A stretch of 64,000 nucleotides of DNA, taken from NCBI GenBank assembly GCA_930367205.1, contig OV884009.1, forward strand, positions 124,318,639 to 124,382,638. The letters run 5' to 3'. The notes under the pieces were generated by a model. That model saw nothing but the letters and a program-made list of their open reading frames with translations. It was not told where the DNA came from and searched no databases. This document shows, in pieces, positions 52,702 to 64,000 of the stretch; within the stretch, counting starts at the first letter, position 1, and every line of letters begins with the position of its first letter. This DNA is from Acanthosoma haemorrhoidale (Eukaryota > Arthropoda > Insecta > Hemiptera > Acanthosomatidae). Both the position numbers and the translations under genes were made by a program.

Positions 52702-55700
52702 ACTCTTAGATAAGGTCGCAGACAAAATAGCTGAGGTTACCCCTCCTAGAAGTGCCTATTCTGTTAGTCAGGACTCAATTCTCAATGAACTGATGAAAAA
52801 AATTGCTAGTCTAGAAATCCAAATTTCTTCGTTGAATTCTAGAAATAGGTCTCGCAGCTCCTCTATAAATTCTTCCCATTCAAGGCATGGTTTTAGCCCC
52901 ACAGGAAAATTTTTTTATTTCCACCATAGATTTGGAAAAAAATGCAGACCAGAGAAGTGTTAACAACCTTGTGCTTGGCAGCAGCTGTCGGGAAAACTCC
53001 CACAAGCAACAGTAGATGTGGCCTCGGCTGTTGCTAACAATTCAGGCGGTCACACTTTTCGTTGATTTGTCCAGGATATAAAAATCAGACTAAAGTTTCT
53101 TGTCGATAGTGGGGAAGATGTGTCCATAATTCCGTTAAGATCAAAGTGTGACCCCTAGTAAAGATTTTGTTTTGTTTGCAGCCAATGGATCCATGATACC
53201 AACATATGGTGTACAAACTTTAAATATTGATTTGTGTTTGCGCCGTCAGTTTCAGTGGCCTTTTATTGCGGCTAAAGTTAACAGAAGAATAATTGGTGCA
53301 GATTTTTTGGCCCATTTTAATCTTTTAATAGATTTAAAAAATAAGAAGCTTGTCGATAATGTCACAGGTGTACAGATTTGTGGTGAGATTTCAACTATTT
53401 CAAATGGTGACATAATTAGCACTGTATCAAATTCTCAAAGATTTGCTGACTTACTAGCCAAGTTTCCGAATCTGACCAAACCCAATTTAATACCTAGTGA
53501 ATGCAAGCACAACGTAAAACACTACATTCATACTACCGGGAAGCCTATTTGTTCAAAAGCTAGAAGACTCAACTCTATGAAATTACAGTTAGTGAAGGAA
53601 GAGTTTCAATTCATGTTAAATCGTGGAATAATACGACCATCGAAATCCGAATGGGCTTCTCCTCCACATCTAGTTACAAAGAAGGATGGTTCATTACGCC
53701 CCTGTGGTGATTTCCGCAGGCTTAATGACCACCTTACAGTTCCTGATCGCTATCCAATTCCTCGGATAGATGACATCCAGAGTATGTTATAAATGGATGG
53801 AAAAATAATTTTTTCTAAAATTGATCTTTTTATGGCCTATTATCAAATTCCCATAGCTGAAGAGCATAAATCAAAAACAGCCATTATCACTCCATTTGGG
53901 CACTTTGAATTTAATGTCATGGCTCCAGGGTTACGAAACGCACCCAGCAGTTTCCAACGCTTTATCCATCAAGTTTTTACTGGTCTCGATTTTGTATTTA
54001 TTTTTTTAGATGATGGCCTAATTGCTTCGTCAACTGAAGAAGAACACAAGCGTCATTTGGAGATTGTTTTCAACCGCTTGGACAAATATGGCTTGCGTAT
54101 AAGTGTAGCCAAATCTATGTTTGGAGTGCAAGAATTGGAATTTTTGGGGTAGAGAATCACTCCAGGTGGATCAATACCTCTTCCAGAGAAGGTCAGTGTC
54201 ATCGTAAACTACAAGCTTCCCCAGACTGTTCAGCAGCTTCGCCAGTTTTTGGGAATGCTAAATTTTTACAGAGGTTATTTACACAAGGCTGCAGAAACTC
54301 AAGCCATTTTGCATGACTATCTTAGAGGAGCAAGGAAAAAGGACAATAGAAAAATCAAATGGACTCAGGAAGCAGCTGCCAAATTTGAGCAATGCAAAAT
54401 GATCTCGCTAATGCAACTATGCTCACTTACCCTTGCCCAGACTATCCCTTGGCACTTGTCATTGATGCCAGCGATGTTGCCGTGGGTGATGTGGTCCAGC
54501 AACTTGAACCCAATGGGTGGAGACCTCTAGCTTTTTACTCTAAAAAACTAAGTGATGCTCAAAAGTCTTACAGTGCATATGACAGAGAGTTGTTGAGTAT
54601 GTATTTATCGGTCAAGCATTTTAAACATCTGTTAGAAGGGCGTCATTTTGTGATTGTTACAGATCATAAACCTCTTATTTTTGCTTTCAAGCAGAGAAAT
54701 GACAAAGCTTCCCCTCGCCAACAAAGACAATTGCAGTACATATCTGAATTTACCACAGACATCCGCCATATTAGTGGAAAGCAAAATATTGTTGCGGACA
54801 CTTTGTCGCGGATTGAGGCTCTAGACGTGTTAGACTTTGACAAGATAGCCGAAGAACAGAAGACTGACAGCGAACTTCAGGATCTTATGATATCTGATTC
54901 TGCATTAAAATTAAAAAGTTACCAGCTTCCTAGTGGAAATCATCTTTGGTGTGATGTCAGTACGGCCGCCATCCGGCCATTCATCCCGAAGGCATTCTGG
55001 CAACAAGTCTTTCATCTTATTCATGATAGAGCTCACCCTGGTATTAAGGCAACCGTCAAGCAGGTATCGTGTAAATATGTTTGGCTCAATGTTAAAAAGA
55101 ACATCCAGGATTGGACTAAAGCGTGTATACCATGCCAGCGTAGTAAGATCCACCGTCATGTGAAATCTCCGGTAGGACAATATAAAGTGCCTGATGAACT
55201 TTTAGCTGAGATTCATATAGACCTAGTTGGTCCCCTTCCCCCCTTCTGAAGGAAACATTTACGCTTAACCATGATTGATAGATTCACCAGTTGGATGGAA
55301 GTTATACTACTCAACAACATCACTGCTGAAACAGTTGCTAAGGCTGTTTATAGTCACTGGGTTGCGCGATTTGGTGTTCTCAGACGCATAACGAGTGATC
55401 AGGGTCGTCAGTTTGACTCGGGATTGTTTAAACACTTTAGTGCGTTATGTGGTGTCAAACTCTACCACTCAACGCCTTATCACCCTCAATGCAACGGCAA
55501 GATTGAGCGACTCAACCGTACATTGAAAACAGCATTGAAGGCACATAATTCCCGGAGCTGGACGGAAACTTTGCCAACTGTGCTGTTAGGCTTGCGAGCA
55601 GCAATTCACCCGGATTCTAATTCTTCCCTGTCTCAAATGCTCTATGGAAAAACTATCACATTACCTGGAGAATTTTTTGCAAATGGATCACGGACATTCT

Positions 55701-56161
55701 CTGATTCACAAGATTTGGTCAGAGAACTTCAAGAGGAAATGCGTCAGCTGAAGCCTGTTCCTGTAAATCACAAGTCTTCTAGGAGCGTTTTTATCTACAG
55801 GGACTTAAACAAGTGCTCACATGTTTTTATGCGCACCGATCGGATCAAGAAACCCCTAGAACCAGCATACAAAGGACCTTTACGTGTCATCACCCGTTTA
55901 GAAAAATATTTTCGATTGGAAATCAATGGCAAGGACATTGCGGTTTTTATTGACCGGCTAAAACCAGCTTATTTTCTTGCCAATGAAGATATGAACCAAC
56001 AGGACTCTTCAACTGTACCTTTAGCCCAGTCTCCAGATGATTTTCCATTATTGATGATGCAGCCTACAGACCAGGAGGAACAACAGAAACAACCTGAAAC
56101 TGTACCAACCTCTACTAGGAGTGGTAGAACTGCAAGATATTTAGAAGAAATAATTGTTTGA
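52702..56161 (+). pseudogene. Gypsy gag-pol, multiply frameshifted
   Basis: The gag tail has a knuckle-like FHHRFGKKCRPEKCQQPC. The protease motif is FLVDSGEDVSIIPL (about 53100). A frameshift precedes ANGSMIPTYG (53148). The reverse transcriptase runs from KDGSLRPCGDFRRLN through a TAA after IQSML (53792), then FSKIDLFMAYYQIPI and FLDDGLIAS, with a stop after ELEFLG (54150). RNase H contains LALVIDASDVAVG and TDHKPLIFAF. Integrase has a zinc module ending CIPCQRSKIHR, a break after GPLPP (about 55247), then MIDRFTSWMEV, TSDQGRQFDS and NGKIERLNRTLK (D, D, E). The C-terminus ends at 56161. All domains are recognisable but at least four lesions disable it. Confidence 0.93.
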
Positions 56162-56178
56162 ATGAATTTTGTATATAT

Positions 56179-56947
56179 TATTCTAATATTTGCTTTATTC
56201 ATTAATAATATTTTAATTATATTATATTTTCTTTCATATAATTTAAAAAAAAACTTTATATTTATAACTTTAACGTTATATCAGGGTTCTGTTAATAAAT
56301 TATTAGGAAACTTCTGGCAAAAGGAATATTGGTTTTATTTATAACACATTGAATAACTAAAATTGATATACAAAAATAAAATACGTACGTAATAAAGAAT
56401 ACTATTAAAACTAACATTAAAAATGGTACCTTGTAAATTATTCGTAACTGTATACTAATACTGGCCAGTGCTTGTTGTGGATAATCTTCGTTGGTAGTCT
56501 TCTTTTGCTTGATCCGAATCGTCTTACTTGCGCGTCCTTGGTCTTCGTGTTGAGTGAAAGTGTGCCCCACGAGGCGGTGGGTCGCCGTGCCTTCGCTAGG
56601 ATGCTACCTGCTCTGCCTGCCTTCGGACGAAAGATACCTTTTGGTCTATGTCGGCTTATTATATATCTGCATCTCTCCGCTGCCTTCTTGACTTTCAACT
56701 CGTTATTCAATGCCAGTTGTTTCGGATATTTATTACTTTGCTTAATTTAGAAGTTTATGTAATAAATGTTTATATTAAATATGATATTATTTTTATTTCA
56801 ATTATTAATAATTAATATGACGACAGTAAAAACGTTCATACTTTCAACAATTAATCACGGATCGTTATTACGTTATTCAATGCTCGCTAATTTCGAGTTT
56901 ATTTAAACAAACACTATTAAAAATCATCATTTTAAAATATCACAACA
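56179..56947 (-). mobile_element. TA-flanked 768-bp repeat, copy 3, nested in gypsy
   Basis: Read on the minus strand it runs from TGTTGTGATATTTTAAAATG to AATATTAGAATA, 769 bp, practically the length of copy 1. It is flanked by GTATATATTA and ATATATATATTA. It lies between the integrase stop and the polypurine tract, so it inserted after the gypsy element. Confidence 0.85.
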
Positions 56948-57134
56948 ATATATATATTATATTTTATTGTTTTTGTATTTTCTATATTCTGTTTATTATT
57001 CTTTGAAGCTATTCTTATATAATAATAATTTTGTTTCTTGAATTTTCAGGTATATTTTTGTAATATGCTATGAATGCTATAGTTCATATTAATATAATTC
57101 ACAATTGTGTTTCATAAATATTAACGTGTTCACT

Positions 57135-57148
57135 GGATAGGGGGTAAT
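57135..57148 (+). promoter_or_regulatory. Putative polypurine tract of the gypsy element
   Basis: GGATAGGGGGTAA lies immediately before TGTAGGGACTTG, the expected position of a plus-strand primer site before a 3' LTR beginning with TG. Confidence 0.55.
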
Positions 57149-57187
57149 GTAGGGACTTGAGGTATCAATTATTGTTTGAATCTAGTC
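57149..57187 (+). repeat. 39-bp direct repeat, right copy (truncated 3' LTR)
   Basis: Identical to 52663-52701. It ends at ATCTAGTC, where mariner sequence begins. Confidence 0.9.
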
Positions 57188-58043
57188 TGAGCGCAATTTT
57201 TAGATGAGGGAACAAAAAGAAGATGGAACAAAAAAGATCTGGTGAGTAAGGCGGATGGTCAAGCAGTTCAAACCGTAATTCATGGATTTTAGCCATGGCA
57301 ACCGCTGAGGTGTGAGACGGTGCGTTGTCTTGGTGAAACAGGATTTTCTTTTTCTGCAAATGTGGCCGTTTTTCCGTAGTATGCTCCTGTAATGGTTTTT
57401 CCTTTTTGAAGATAATTGATTAAAATAACTCCATAACTATCCCAAAAAACAGTCACCATCACTTTCCCAGCCGAAAAACAGTTTTTGCTTTTTTTGGAGC
57501 CGGTTCCCCGTTTGCAGCTCACTGTTTGGACTGTATTTTTGTTTCGGGCGTATAATGGTGTATCCAAGTTTCATCCACAGTAATTAATCGGCGCCAAAAC
57601 TGCACCAACAGAGCGTTGGAAATGTTCATTCGAACACGTTTTTGGTCTAACGTGAGCAAACGCGGCACCCAACGCGCGGGCAGCTTTCTCATCTCTAAAT
57701 GTTGATTTAATATGTGACAAACACGTTCTTTTGACATGTTCATAACCTCTGCTATCCCTCTCACTTTAATTCGGCGGTCGTCTAGCACCATTTGGTGAAC
57801 TTTGGCGATGTTTTCGTCGGTAGCTGCAGTTTTTGGACGTCCCGAACGTTCATGGTCTCCCAAGCTCTTACGACCACGTTTAAATTTAGCTGCCCAAAAT
57901 TTCACTGTGGTAAATGATAGTGCAGAGTACCCATACACAGAATCCAACTCATCTTTGATTTGTGTAGGCGTATTGCCTTTCAAAAACAAATATTTAATGA
58001 CAGCTCGATACTCGATTTTGTCCATTTTCATAAAAACACTCAC
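57188..58043 (-). pseudogene. Mariner A transposase, second copy
   Basis: The first 174 codons are open (58043-57519): MDKIEYRAVIKYLF, the second helix-turn-helix (RRIKVRGIAEVMNMSKERV), HILNQHLEMRKLPARWVPR and the first aspartate in TVDETWIHHY. A frameshift follows IQSKQ. HQDNAPSHTS is intact and continues to YSPDLFCSIFFLFPHLK, which lacks the third catalytic aspartate exactly as in the other copy. The C-terminus is deleted. The N-terminal half is better preserved than at 26711-27786. Confidence 0.92.
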
Positions 58044-58203
58044 ATCGACTCACTCAAACGACTGTTACACAACAACTGTGCGTCCAAAATGGCTGAAACT
58101 TTGGTGAGTAACTGTCATCAGATGAACAACAAAATTCACTAGCTTTTATTTACGACTGCTCCTATCTTCATGTTGAGGTTGGAAACTTTTCAGACCACCC
58201 TCG
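57188..58203 (-). mobile_element. Mariner element A, second copy, left-truncated
   Basis: The right terminal repeat, in reverse CGAGGGTGGTCTGAAAAGTT, is present. The sequence corresponds to 26883-27946 of the first copy. About 220 bp at the left, including the terminal repeat, is missing, and the junction is with the truncated gypsy LTR. Confidence 0.92.
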
Positions 58204-58699
58204 TATATATGTTCTCGTCCTAGACTGAATCTATCTCTCTTCAACAGAAGGCTTTTTTCTTTATGGCCCTTTGTGATCATGTATGCCTTTTCACACCATC
58301 TTGCGAATGGGTTATTTAGCACATAGGACCACCTTAGCTCCTGAGTCCCATATCCCTTCTGGCACTTACTTTTGTGACAGGAAACAAAAGGAAGAGCTGT
58401 AAACTGTAAAATCCTCCAGCCCCTTATGACAATCCGCAGCAGATAAGGTACTCTTTTCTTTTGTTGGCCTATACCTAAAGAGTCGGGAGCTGAACATATA
58501 ACACTGCTTGGAAATAAGCATAATGATCAACGAGTTTCAGCAACTGTACATAACCAAGAGGTTCTGGATTCATGTCCCACTATTTTAAACAGTGACACAA
58601 TTTTTCTTTTATCTAATAACTCTTCTCTCTTAAACTTTTCATTAAATTTAAGTGTTTATAGTCACGTTCAGGGTAATGTACCAAATGGTGCAGTGTCGG

Positions 58700-59580
58700 C
58701 AATCCTACTAACCTTGGAAGAACTGTACTATCTTGGATGGGCTGCCTTTTCCTAAATTGGTGTGAGCTCAGTGAAAATTAGTCTTTCCAAGACTTTCTTA
58801 GAAGTGTTAGATGGATGATAGACCTGTAGCTTTTGGGTTTCATCAGGTCTCTAACTTTTTTCTTTGAGACTTGCTTTAGATCTGCAATCTTCCATGATCG
58901 AGGGAAGTACCACTGATCCATGAATTAGTCAAATAAATCGGCACTGCGTTTTGAAGGGAAGTATCCCATCTCGAATCTTAGGTTCCTCCTTTCCAACTGT
59001 GATCACGAATGATATATCCCAAGGATGCTTCTTAGGTTTTTTCCCAAGTTTTTCTATGGGTAACTTCTATTTGTTTCTTATTCTTATATTCTTATTTTAG
59101 TTTTATACTCTTCTGGGAGAGTTTCTCAGACCTGATCACTTCTCACCCTTTGGTAAATATGCATTGGCCTATTGAACTCTCCCCCCACAGATAGTGTTCT
59201 GTCTGATTTTTCTTTGTTGCAGACCATCATCAGTTGCATCCTCCAATGTGGTTATCAGGGTCATGACTCTATTATCAAGAGTCAATCCTACAGCACAATT
59301 TCTGACCGATAACCCTATACTCAGTTCGTCTTGAGTATATGGTCAACCCTTTGTGGAGGTTTTCTTTGTGATCGCAAAAGATTAAGGATTGTGGTCGTTA
59401 CTGGTCTCGGACAGAATCTTTCATTCTTTAATGAGGTTGCGGTCTGATATGAAGGCCCTGGTTCTAGCAATGTCTTGAATGGTGTGATGAAATAAGAGTT
59501 ATATTACTCTCTCAGAGTAACTAACTGTTTGGCCATGATGAACTCATCTACTACCACCCCTCCATAATTAGTTATTTTTC
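58700..59580 (-). mobile_element. LINE fragment, minus strand, degraded
   Basis: Minus-strand translation near 58760-58870 gives QVYHPSNTSKKVLERLIFTE, matching the YRPISLLSNTSKVLEKLIFxE start of reverse transcriptase. Higher coordinates would hold the endonuclease and linker but are too decayed to read with certainty. Confidence 0.5.
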
Positions 59581-61165
59581 CTAATCACACATGAGGAAGA
59601 GGAGAGCACGTCCAAGACTGTGAAGTAAATATATGATGTGATGCAAAACACAAGGAATGCAAGGAACTGGGAAGCTCATTGAGGAGGCCAAGAGCCACAG
59701 AACCGACTGATCAATTTTTATTAGTGCATAAATACTTATAATTTTCAACAACTTCCAGCTGCTGTCCATTGCACATTATATTTAGTTCTTGCTCTTCATC
59801 ACTCAAGGTAGTGACCATCACAACATATGAAGTTGTGGACTGATATAGACATCAGATTCCAGGACCCTATTGTTATCATTGGCATTGAATGCATTTGTCA
59901 TTGACCATTAAAGCGTGTGATTCCTTTTGAATCCTGGTGTTAATAGATTGACTTAATAGCACTTATCTAGTTCCTTATCTTTTATAATCATGGACAGGTT
60001 CCATTTTTTTCTTGGAGAGCATTAACGGACAAGATTGAATTCTCCAGAAGGAAATAAACATCAAGAGAAAAGGAGATTTTTAAAAAAACCCTAAATGATT
60101 TGACCACTAACAAGAGAGTAATTTTGATTGCAAGAGTAGGGGTTGAGGTGAGTGTTATAATCAGAGAATAAGCTAAAAAGGTTGAATAAGTGGGATGGGA
60201 TAGAACATGGTTAAAGCCAGAAACTTACTCTGTTAAGTTGTGGAGTCAGAAGGATGTCAGAATTTTTAGGAATTGGCTCAAAGTTTCTAAAATAGAGAGT
60301 GGCATCTTCTGTTCTGTGAAGAGTGTTGCAAGCATTAATTACCAGAACTTGTGTGGAGGGCTGAAGATATATGACTACCACCTGATAAGACTTTTGTTCT
60401 TATGTTCACAAGTTTAAAACTAAATATTGGTTTTATCTAATAACTTAATTATAGAGAGTCATGTCACTTTCATGTAAACTTCAATGTTGTTGGTAACTGT
60501 TACACAAGAATGATTTCTTGCCAGGAGTAGTGGAACTTATTGGATTGCATTTGAAATCAGTCACTTTGATGTAGATGGGAGAAGGCATCGGGATGGTGCA
60601 GGTTGTTACAAGAACTGGAAACAGGTTTGGACTAATAAGGACTGGTAATGACTACTAGTCACTGGTGGTGGCTGAATTTGGGGAGTCTGTCGAGACTGGA
60701 TGCTCAACACAGAGCTGAAGCTGCTATCCAAAGAAGTTTTTTTTTTTGTTTTGTTTTTTGCCTGATAAGACTTTGCGCAATTTAAAATTCCCCTCCCTCC
60801 CTTCAATTATTTTTCAATATAATTTAGGGGAGAGAAATACGAAGTTTTTTTTTGAATTTAGTGTGCAAATTGAGTGACGAAAATTTCACACAAAAAGAAA
60901 AACTCAACTCACTGTTGGTGAGTCAATTGAATTTTCAAGAGTATTGAAAATTGCAGTGCAATGTTTTAAACAATTTTGTTAGGTAGAATTATCCATGTTT
61001 ACTAATTAATTTATTTTTTTCATTGAATATTTCATCAAAAATAAATACCTTTTTATTACACATTTTAGTAGAAATCAATCAGCTCCCTAGTTATTAAGAG
61101 TATCATTTGTAAGTAATTGATCTATGTTTTAGTATAGCAGGGCTGTATAACAAAGTGTACAAATA
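59581..61165. other. Unassigned stretch
   Basis: The reading frames at 60190-60417 and 60806-60606 show no motif. A T-run near 60737 is low complexity. No exon of the membrane-protein gene was recognised. Confidence 0.35.
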
Positions 61166-61940
61166 TACGATATTTGATCAAAAAGTAACGGGAATTTTAT
61201 AATTTTGCGGGCCTTATGATTACGATGGTAAACTTTTTTTTTTATCATGTTGGTACACATTTGCAGCTGTTTTCAATGTTTAATTTTTTAGTAGCAGTCG
61301 CTAAGGTTATACATGTTTTGGTGTTCCCAGCGATTTTTAATTTAGAAAAAAAATGGATCAAAGAATTTGTATTAAATTTTGTGAAAAAAATGAAATAAAG
61401 TGCAGCAAAGTTTTTGAAATGTTGACTGTGGCTTTAGGTGAATCTACCATGAGTAAAGCAAGAGTTTATGAGTGGTATGACGTTTCAAAGAGGGCAGAGA
61501 AGATAATGATCGTGCTGGGTGCCCTAACACAAGAAGATGACAACATAGAAGAAGTTAAGAAAATGATTCTGGGCAATCACAGAATTACTATTAGCGAGGT
61601 TGCTGATGAAGTTAATAAATTGTATGGACCATGCCAAGCGATTTTTTTGAAGTTTTAGGCATGCTGTGTGGCAGCAAAGTTGGTTCCAAAATTGTTGAAT
61701 TTTGACCAAAACAAACATGTGGACATCGCCAAATAATTGCTGATCGAATTAACCAACAATCCAGAGTTTGTTAAATGCATCATAACAGGTAATGAAACAT
61801 GGGTATGACATGGAAACCAAGGTGCAATATTCGTAATGAAAGTGGTGGGAAGAGCCAAGGCCGAAAAAAATGCGACAATTTCGATCAAAATTGAAGGTTC
61901 TTCTCGCTGTTTTTTTCAATTTCAATGGCGTAGTGTATCG
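61166..61940 (+). mobile_element. Mariner element B, second copy, 3'-truncated
   Basis: The left terminal repeat ACGATATTTGATCAAAAAGT is present after TATA, and similarity to 46510-47500 extends to about 61940. The second half, with the right repeat, is missing. The MITE of the other copy is absent here. Confidence 0.85.
61353..61940 (+). pseudogene. Mariner B transposase, N-terminal part
   Basis: ATG at 61353: DQRICIKFCEKNEIKCSKVF, ESTMSKARVYEWYD, HRITISEVADEVNKLYGPCQ. A frameshift follows IFLKF. LVPKLLNF and the ITGNET block continue in other frames, where the usual ITGDES first aspartate reads asparagine. The later catalytic region is absent. Confidence 0.82.
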
Positions 61941-63429
61941 TGAGTTAGCAGTTGGAAAGTTAGCAGCAGCCAAGAATTTAGTTAAGTTTTATGTCCCACC
62001 AATAACAAATAACTACTAAGAAACAAGAGTAACCCCAAATGGAACTTTTGCCAGTCAAATATACCACATTTAGTGTCAAACAGACTCTTGAAATGTGCAA
62101 CAACAGATGCAAAGTTGTTCCAAGGTGCAAATATTCACTTTAGTCGTTAACAGGAGAAAATTACCAATCAATGCTGCCACTGCCACCAAGGCTGCCAATG
62201 CTAAAAAAAAAAAAATAATGATAAAAATCTACCTAATTGTAAGAAGCATTCCAGTGCAGCTGGGGTAAGAACATTAAAAATGAATTAGCTGAACAATATC
62301 ATCATGAGTCATACATTTCTAACTCAAAGAGATGAATACCAAATATTATCTGATCGAAAAAGTTCCTTCCAAACTATATTTATAGCAATTCTAAGCATTT
62401 TGAAATCGGTCTTTAATGTTGATATTTTTTATTTGCAGTTATACTTATATTAATTATTTAAAATAAACATTGTGATGACACTAAACCATTTCACTCCTTT
62501 ATTCACTTTCTCTCTAACACTGCAATTTTGTCTTCAATTACTCATTATAAAACAAACAAGATTGGCCCATGCGATTTGTTTAATTTATTCCTAAATGTCC
62601 CTATAATGTTAGTAAAAGTGCATGTATGGCTAGAAAATAAAGTAATAATAATAATACTTTATTTGAACAACAATGAAATTTAACATATAAAATAATATTT
62701 TATCAGTATAATTGGCATTGGTTTTCTGCTGAATATCTGCTCATAGTATGTAATATATTAATAGAAACAAAAACAAGAATTAAAATTAATTGAGAAAAAT
62801 AATGGAATTTGATTTTATAAATTAAAAAGATAATAACTGTATTATTTTCAATAACTTAAATTTTAAACTAATTAAATAACTTACAATTTAGAGGAAAACA
62901 TAATTTAATATAAGTTAATGTCAACCATATGGATTTTAAAATTAGCCAAAGTTCAAGGCAGCTCCAAAACCTGTTCCGATTTGGTTTTCAAGGTATAACA
63001 AAAAAACTCTCATTACATACCAATAAAACAAAGTATAACAGTTATTTTTTATCATACTAAGAAAATGGTCGCTTTAAAAGTCTTAACTAGGGCCTACCAG
63101 ACAAGCTCTAAGATGATGCATCATTGCAAACATTCACACATGAAACATCCATCTCACTGATTCCTGTTGTATAATTTTCAAAATAATTCCTACAATAATA
63201 AAACTGTTCTGGTTGGAAAAAACATTTGCTAAGAAAGCAATGGTATCTTTGGTTATATCATTCCTATATCTAAGATTAGCCTTAACCAGACTTAAAATGC
63301 TTTCTTTTTCATCCAACAACATGAAAATGAGAAACGGTTTATGCATTCTTTTGTATAAATAAAAAGTGAGGCAATTAAATTGTGGATTGGAAAGAATTTG
63401 TTCACAATTCAATCTTAGGGGTTACCACC
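61941..63429. other. Unassigned AT-rich stretch
   Basis: The 92-codon frame at 63412-63134 is the longest but has no recognisable motif or splice context. An AATAATAATA run near 62644 is low complexity. Confidence 0.35.
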
Positions 63430-64000
63430 TGTGCTGGAAAACAGAAACAACTTCGCACAAATTTTGATAGTTCCACCTTCGCATGTAAAAGGCAAACATG
63501 TTCTCCACCAGGAGAATAAGCTGGTTTTAAAGAGAGAAAAGAGGAAAATAAGAAACATTAAGGATGGGAAAAGAAATATTCTAACAACTGTCAGGGAAAT
63601 CCACAACAAATGGAGAAGACATCAAACACAGAATAACTTTATTGTGGTAAGGTACACAGAAGGCTTTTGAAGAACACGATTTTGAATGAATGATTATGGA
63701 AAGGAGGTGCATTGGAAAAGCAGCAAGAGAAATGGCTCCAGAATACAAAATTATTAAAGCATGTCAGGGGTTATAAGAAGTATGGGGTAATCAGAAAACT
63801 AATAGATAAAAATTGAAATGTAATAATTCCCATACACAAGAATGGAAGTCTTACAGTATGTGATGATTATCAAATAATTAGCGTCTTGCTATTTATTCAT
63901 AAACTTGATGGATTAAATTATTAAGATTCATAGGAGAACTGACAGAAGTATTATCTGTAAATAGAACTTGCAAACGATACTTTTACAGTATTCAATATAA
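63430..64000 (+). mobile_element. LINE fragment with reverse-transcriptase start, runs off the window
   Basis: Plus-strand translation near 63825-63900 gives IPIHKNGSLTVCDDYQIISV, corresponding to the IPIxKKGSxxxCxNYRGISLL motif of LINE reverse transcriptase. The upstream frame at 63431-63670 is lysine and arginine-rich and fits the linker of such an element. Stops are present. The element continues past the edge. Confidence 0.6.

Larger units (their letters stand above)
52663..57187 (+). mobile_element. Ty3/gypsy retrotransposon bounded by 39-bp direct repeats
   Basis: Plus-strand gag tail, protease, reverse transcriptase, RNase H and integrase lie at 52702-56161. Before the right repeat is a purine-rich GGATAGGGGGTAA, placed like a polypurine tract, followed by TGTAGGGACTTGAGG. 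The same 39 bp at the left joins directly to gag C-terminal sequence, so the rest of the 5' LTR, leader and most of gag are missing. The 3' LTR stops at the same base and abuts a truncated mariner. A TA-flanked repeat is nested at 56179-56947. Confidence 0.85.

Noticed and set aside
63134..63412. 92-codon minus-strand open frame
   Set aside because: It looks somewhat protein-like but has no known motif and no supported splice sites; it cannot be called a gene.

Overview
This window is a piece of an AT-rich animal genome, probably an arthropod. The mariner transposase with the N-terminus MDKIEYRAVIKYLF is a type I associate with sea lice (caligid copepods) and some other arthropods. Placement in a copepod such as Lepeophtheirus or Caligus is a guess from memory, not something the sequence proves. 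There is no prokaryotic organisation, CRISPR array, rRNA or functional tRNA gene.

The backbone is one large host gene on the minus strand. Twelve short coding exons between 46136 and 4473 splice in frame with GT-AG sites into a 550-residue protein. I recognise it as the orthologue of human C12orf4, also called FERRY3 or Fy-3, a subunit of the Rab5-effector FERRY complex that links mRNA and ribosomes to early endosomes. The 1,653-nt coding sequence is spread over about 41.7 kb because its introns are packed with transposable elements. A second host gene starts head-to-head with it on the plus strand: two exons at 49670-49767 and 51420-51610 encode the N-terminus of a single-pass membrane protein, tentatively EFCAB14-like. 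The rest of that gene was not found.

Almost everything else is mobile-element material in various states of decay. From left to right: a TA-flanked interspersed repeat (1511-2278); a mariner remnant (2520-3060); a nearly complete jockey-type LINE, minus strand (7245-10545); hAT remnants (12.7-14.5 kb); LINE fragments (15.7-16.8 and 22.3-23.7 kb); a tandem pair of hairpin-bearing LTR-like units (19.75-20.16 kb); a mariner with both terminal repeats (26661-27946); a nested repeat and retroposon cluster (28.9-29.7 kb); an internally deleted Ty3/gypsy element, minus strand (31.3-33.2 kb); a GGGTGTCCC-ended DNA transposon (36274-37115); a second TA-flanked repeat plus a long GA microsatellite (41.2-42.1 kb); and a 190-bp-arm palindrome (43160-43600). 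Between the two host genes lies a mariner carrying a nested hAT MITE with an 8-bp target duplication. To the right are a diverged tandem repeat (50.1-51.3 kb), a Ty3/gypsy element (52663-57187) bounded by 39-bp direct repeats and carrying a nested TA-flanked repeat, a second left-truncated mariner (57188-58203), further LINE fragments and a 3'-truncated mariner (61166-61940).

The best material for a second look is structural: the near-perfect palindrome, the TA-targeted 768-bp repeat with a paralogous empty site inside this window, the covarying hairpin next to a polyadenylation signal in another TA-flanked family, the 39-bp repeats at the gypsy and mariner junctions, and the compact conserved gene dispersed across this landscape. 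I found no convincing new defence or biosynthetic system.
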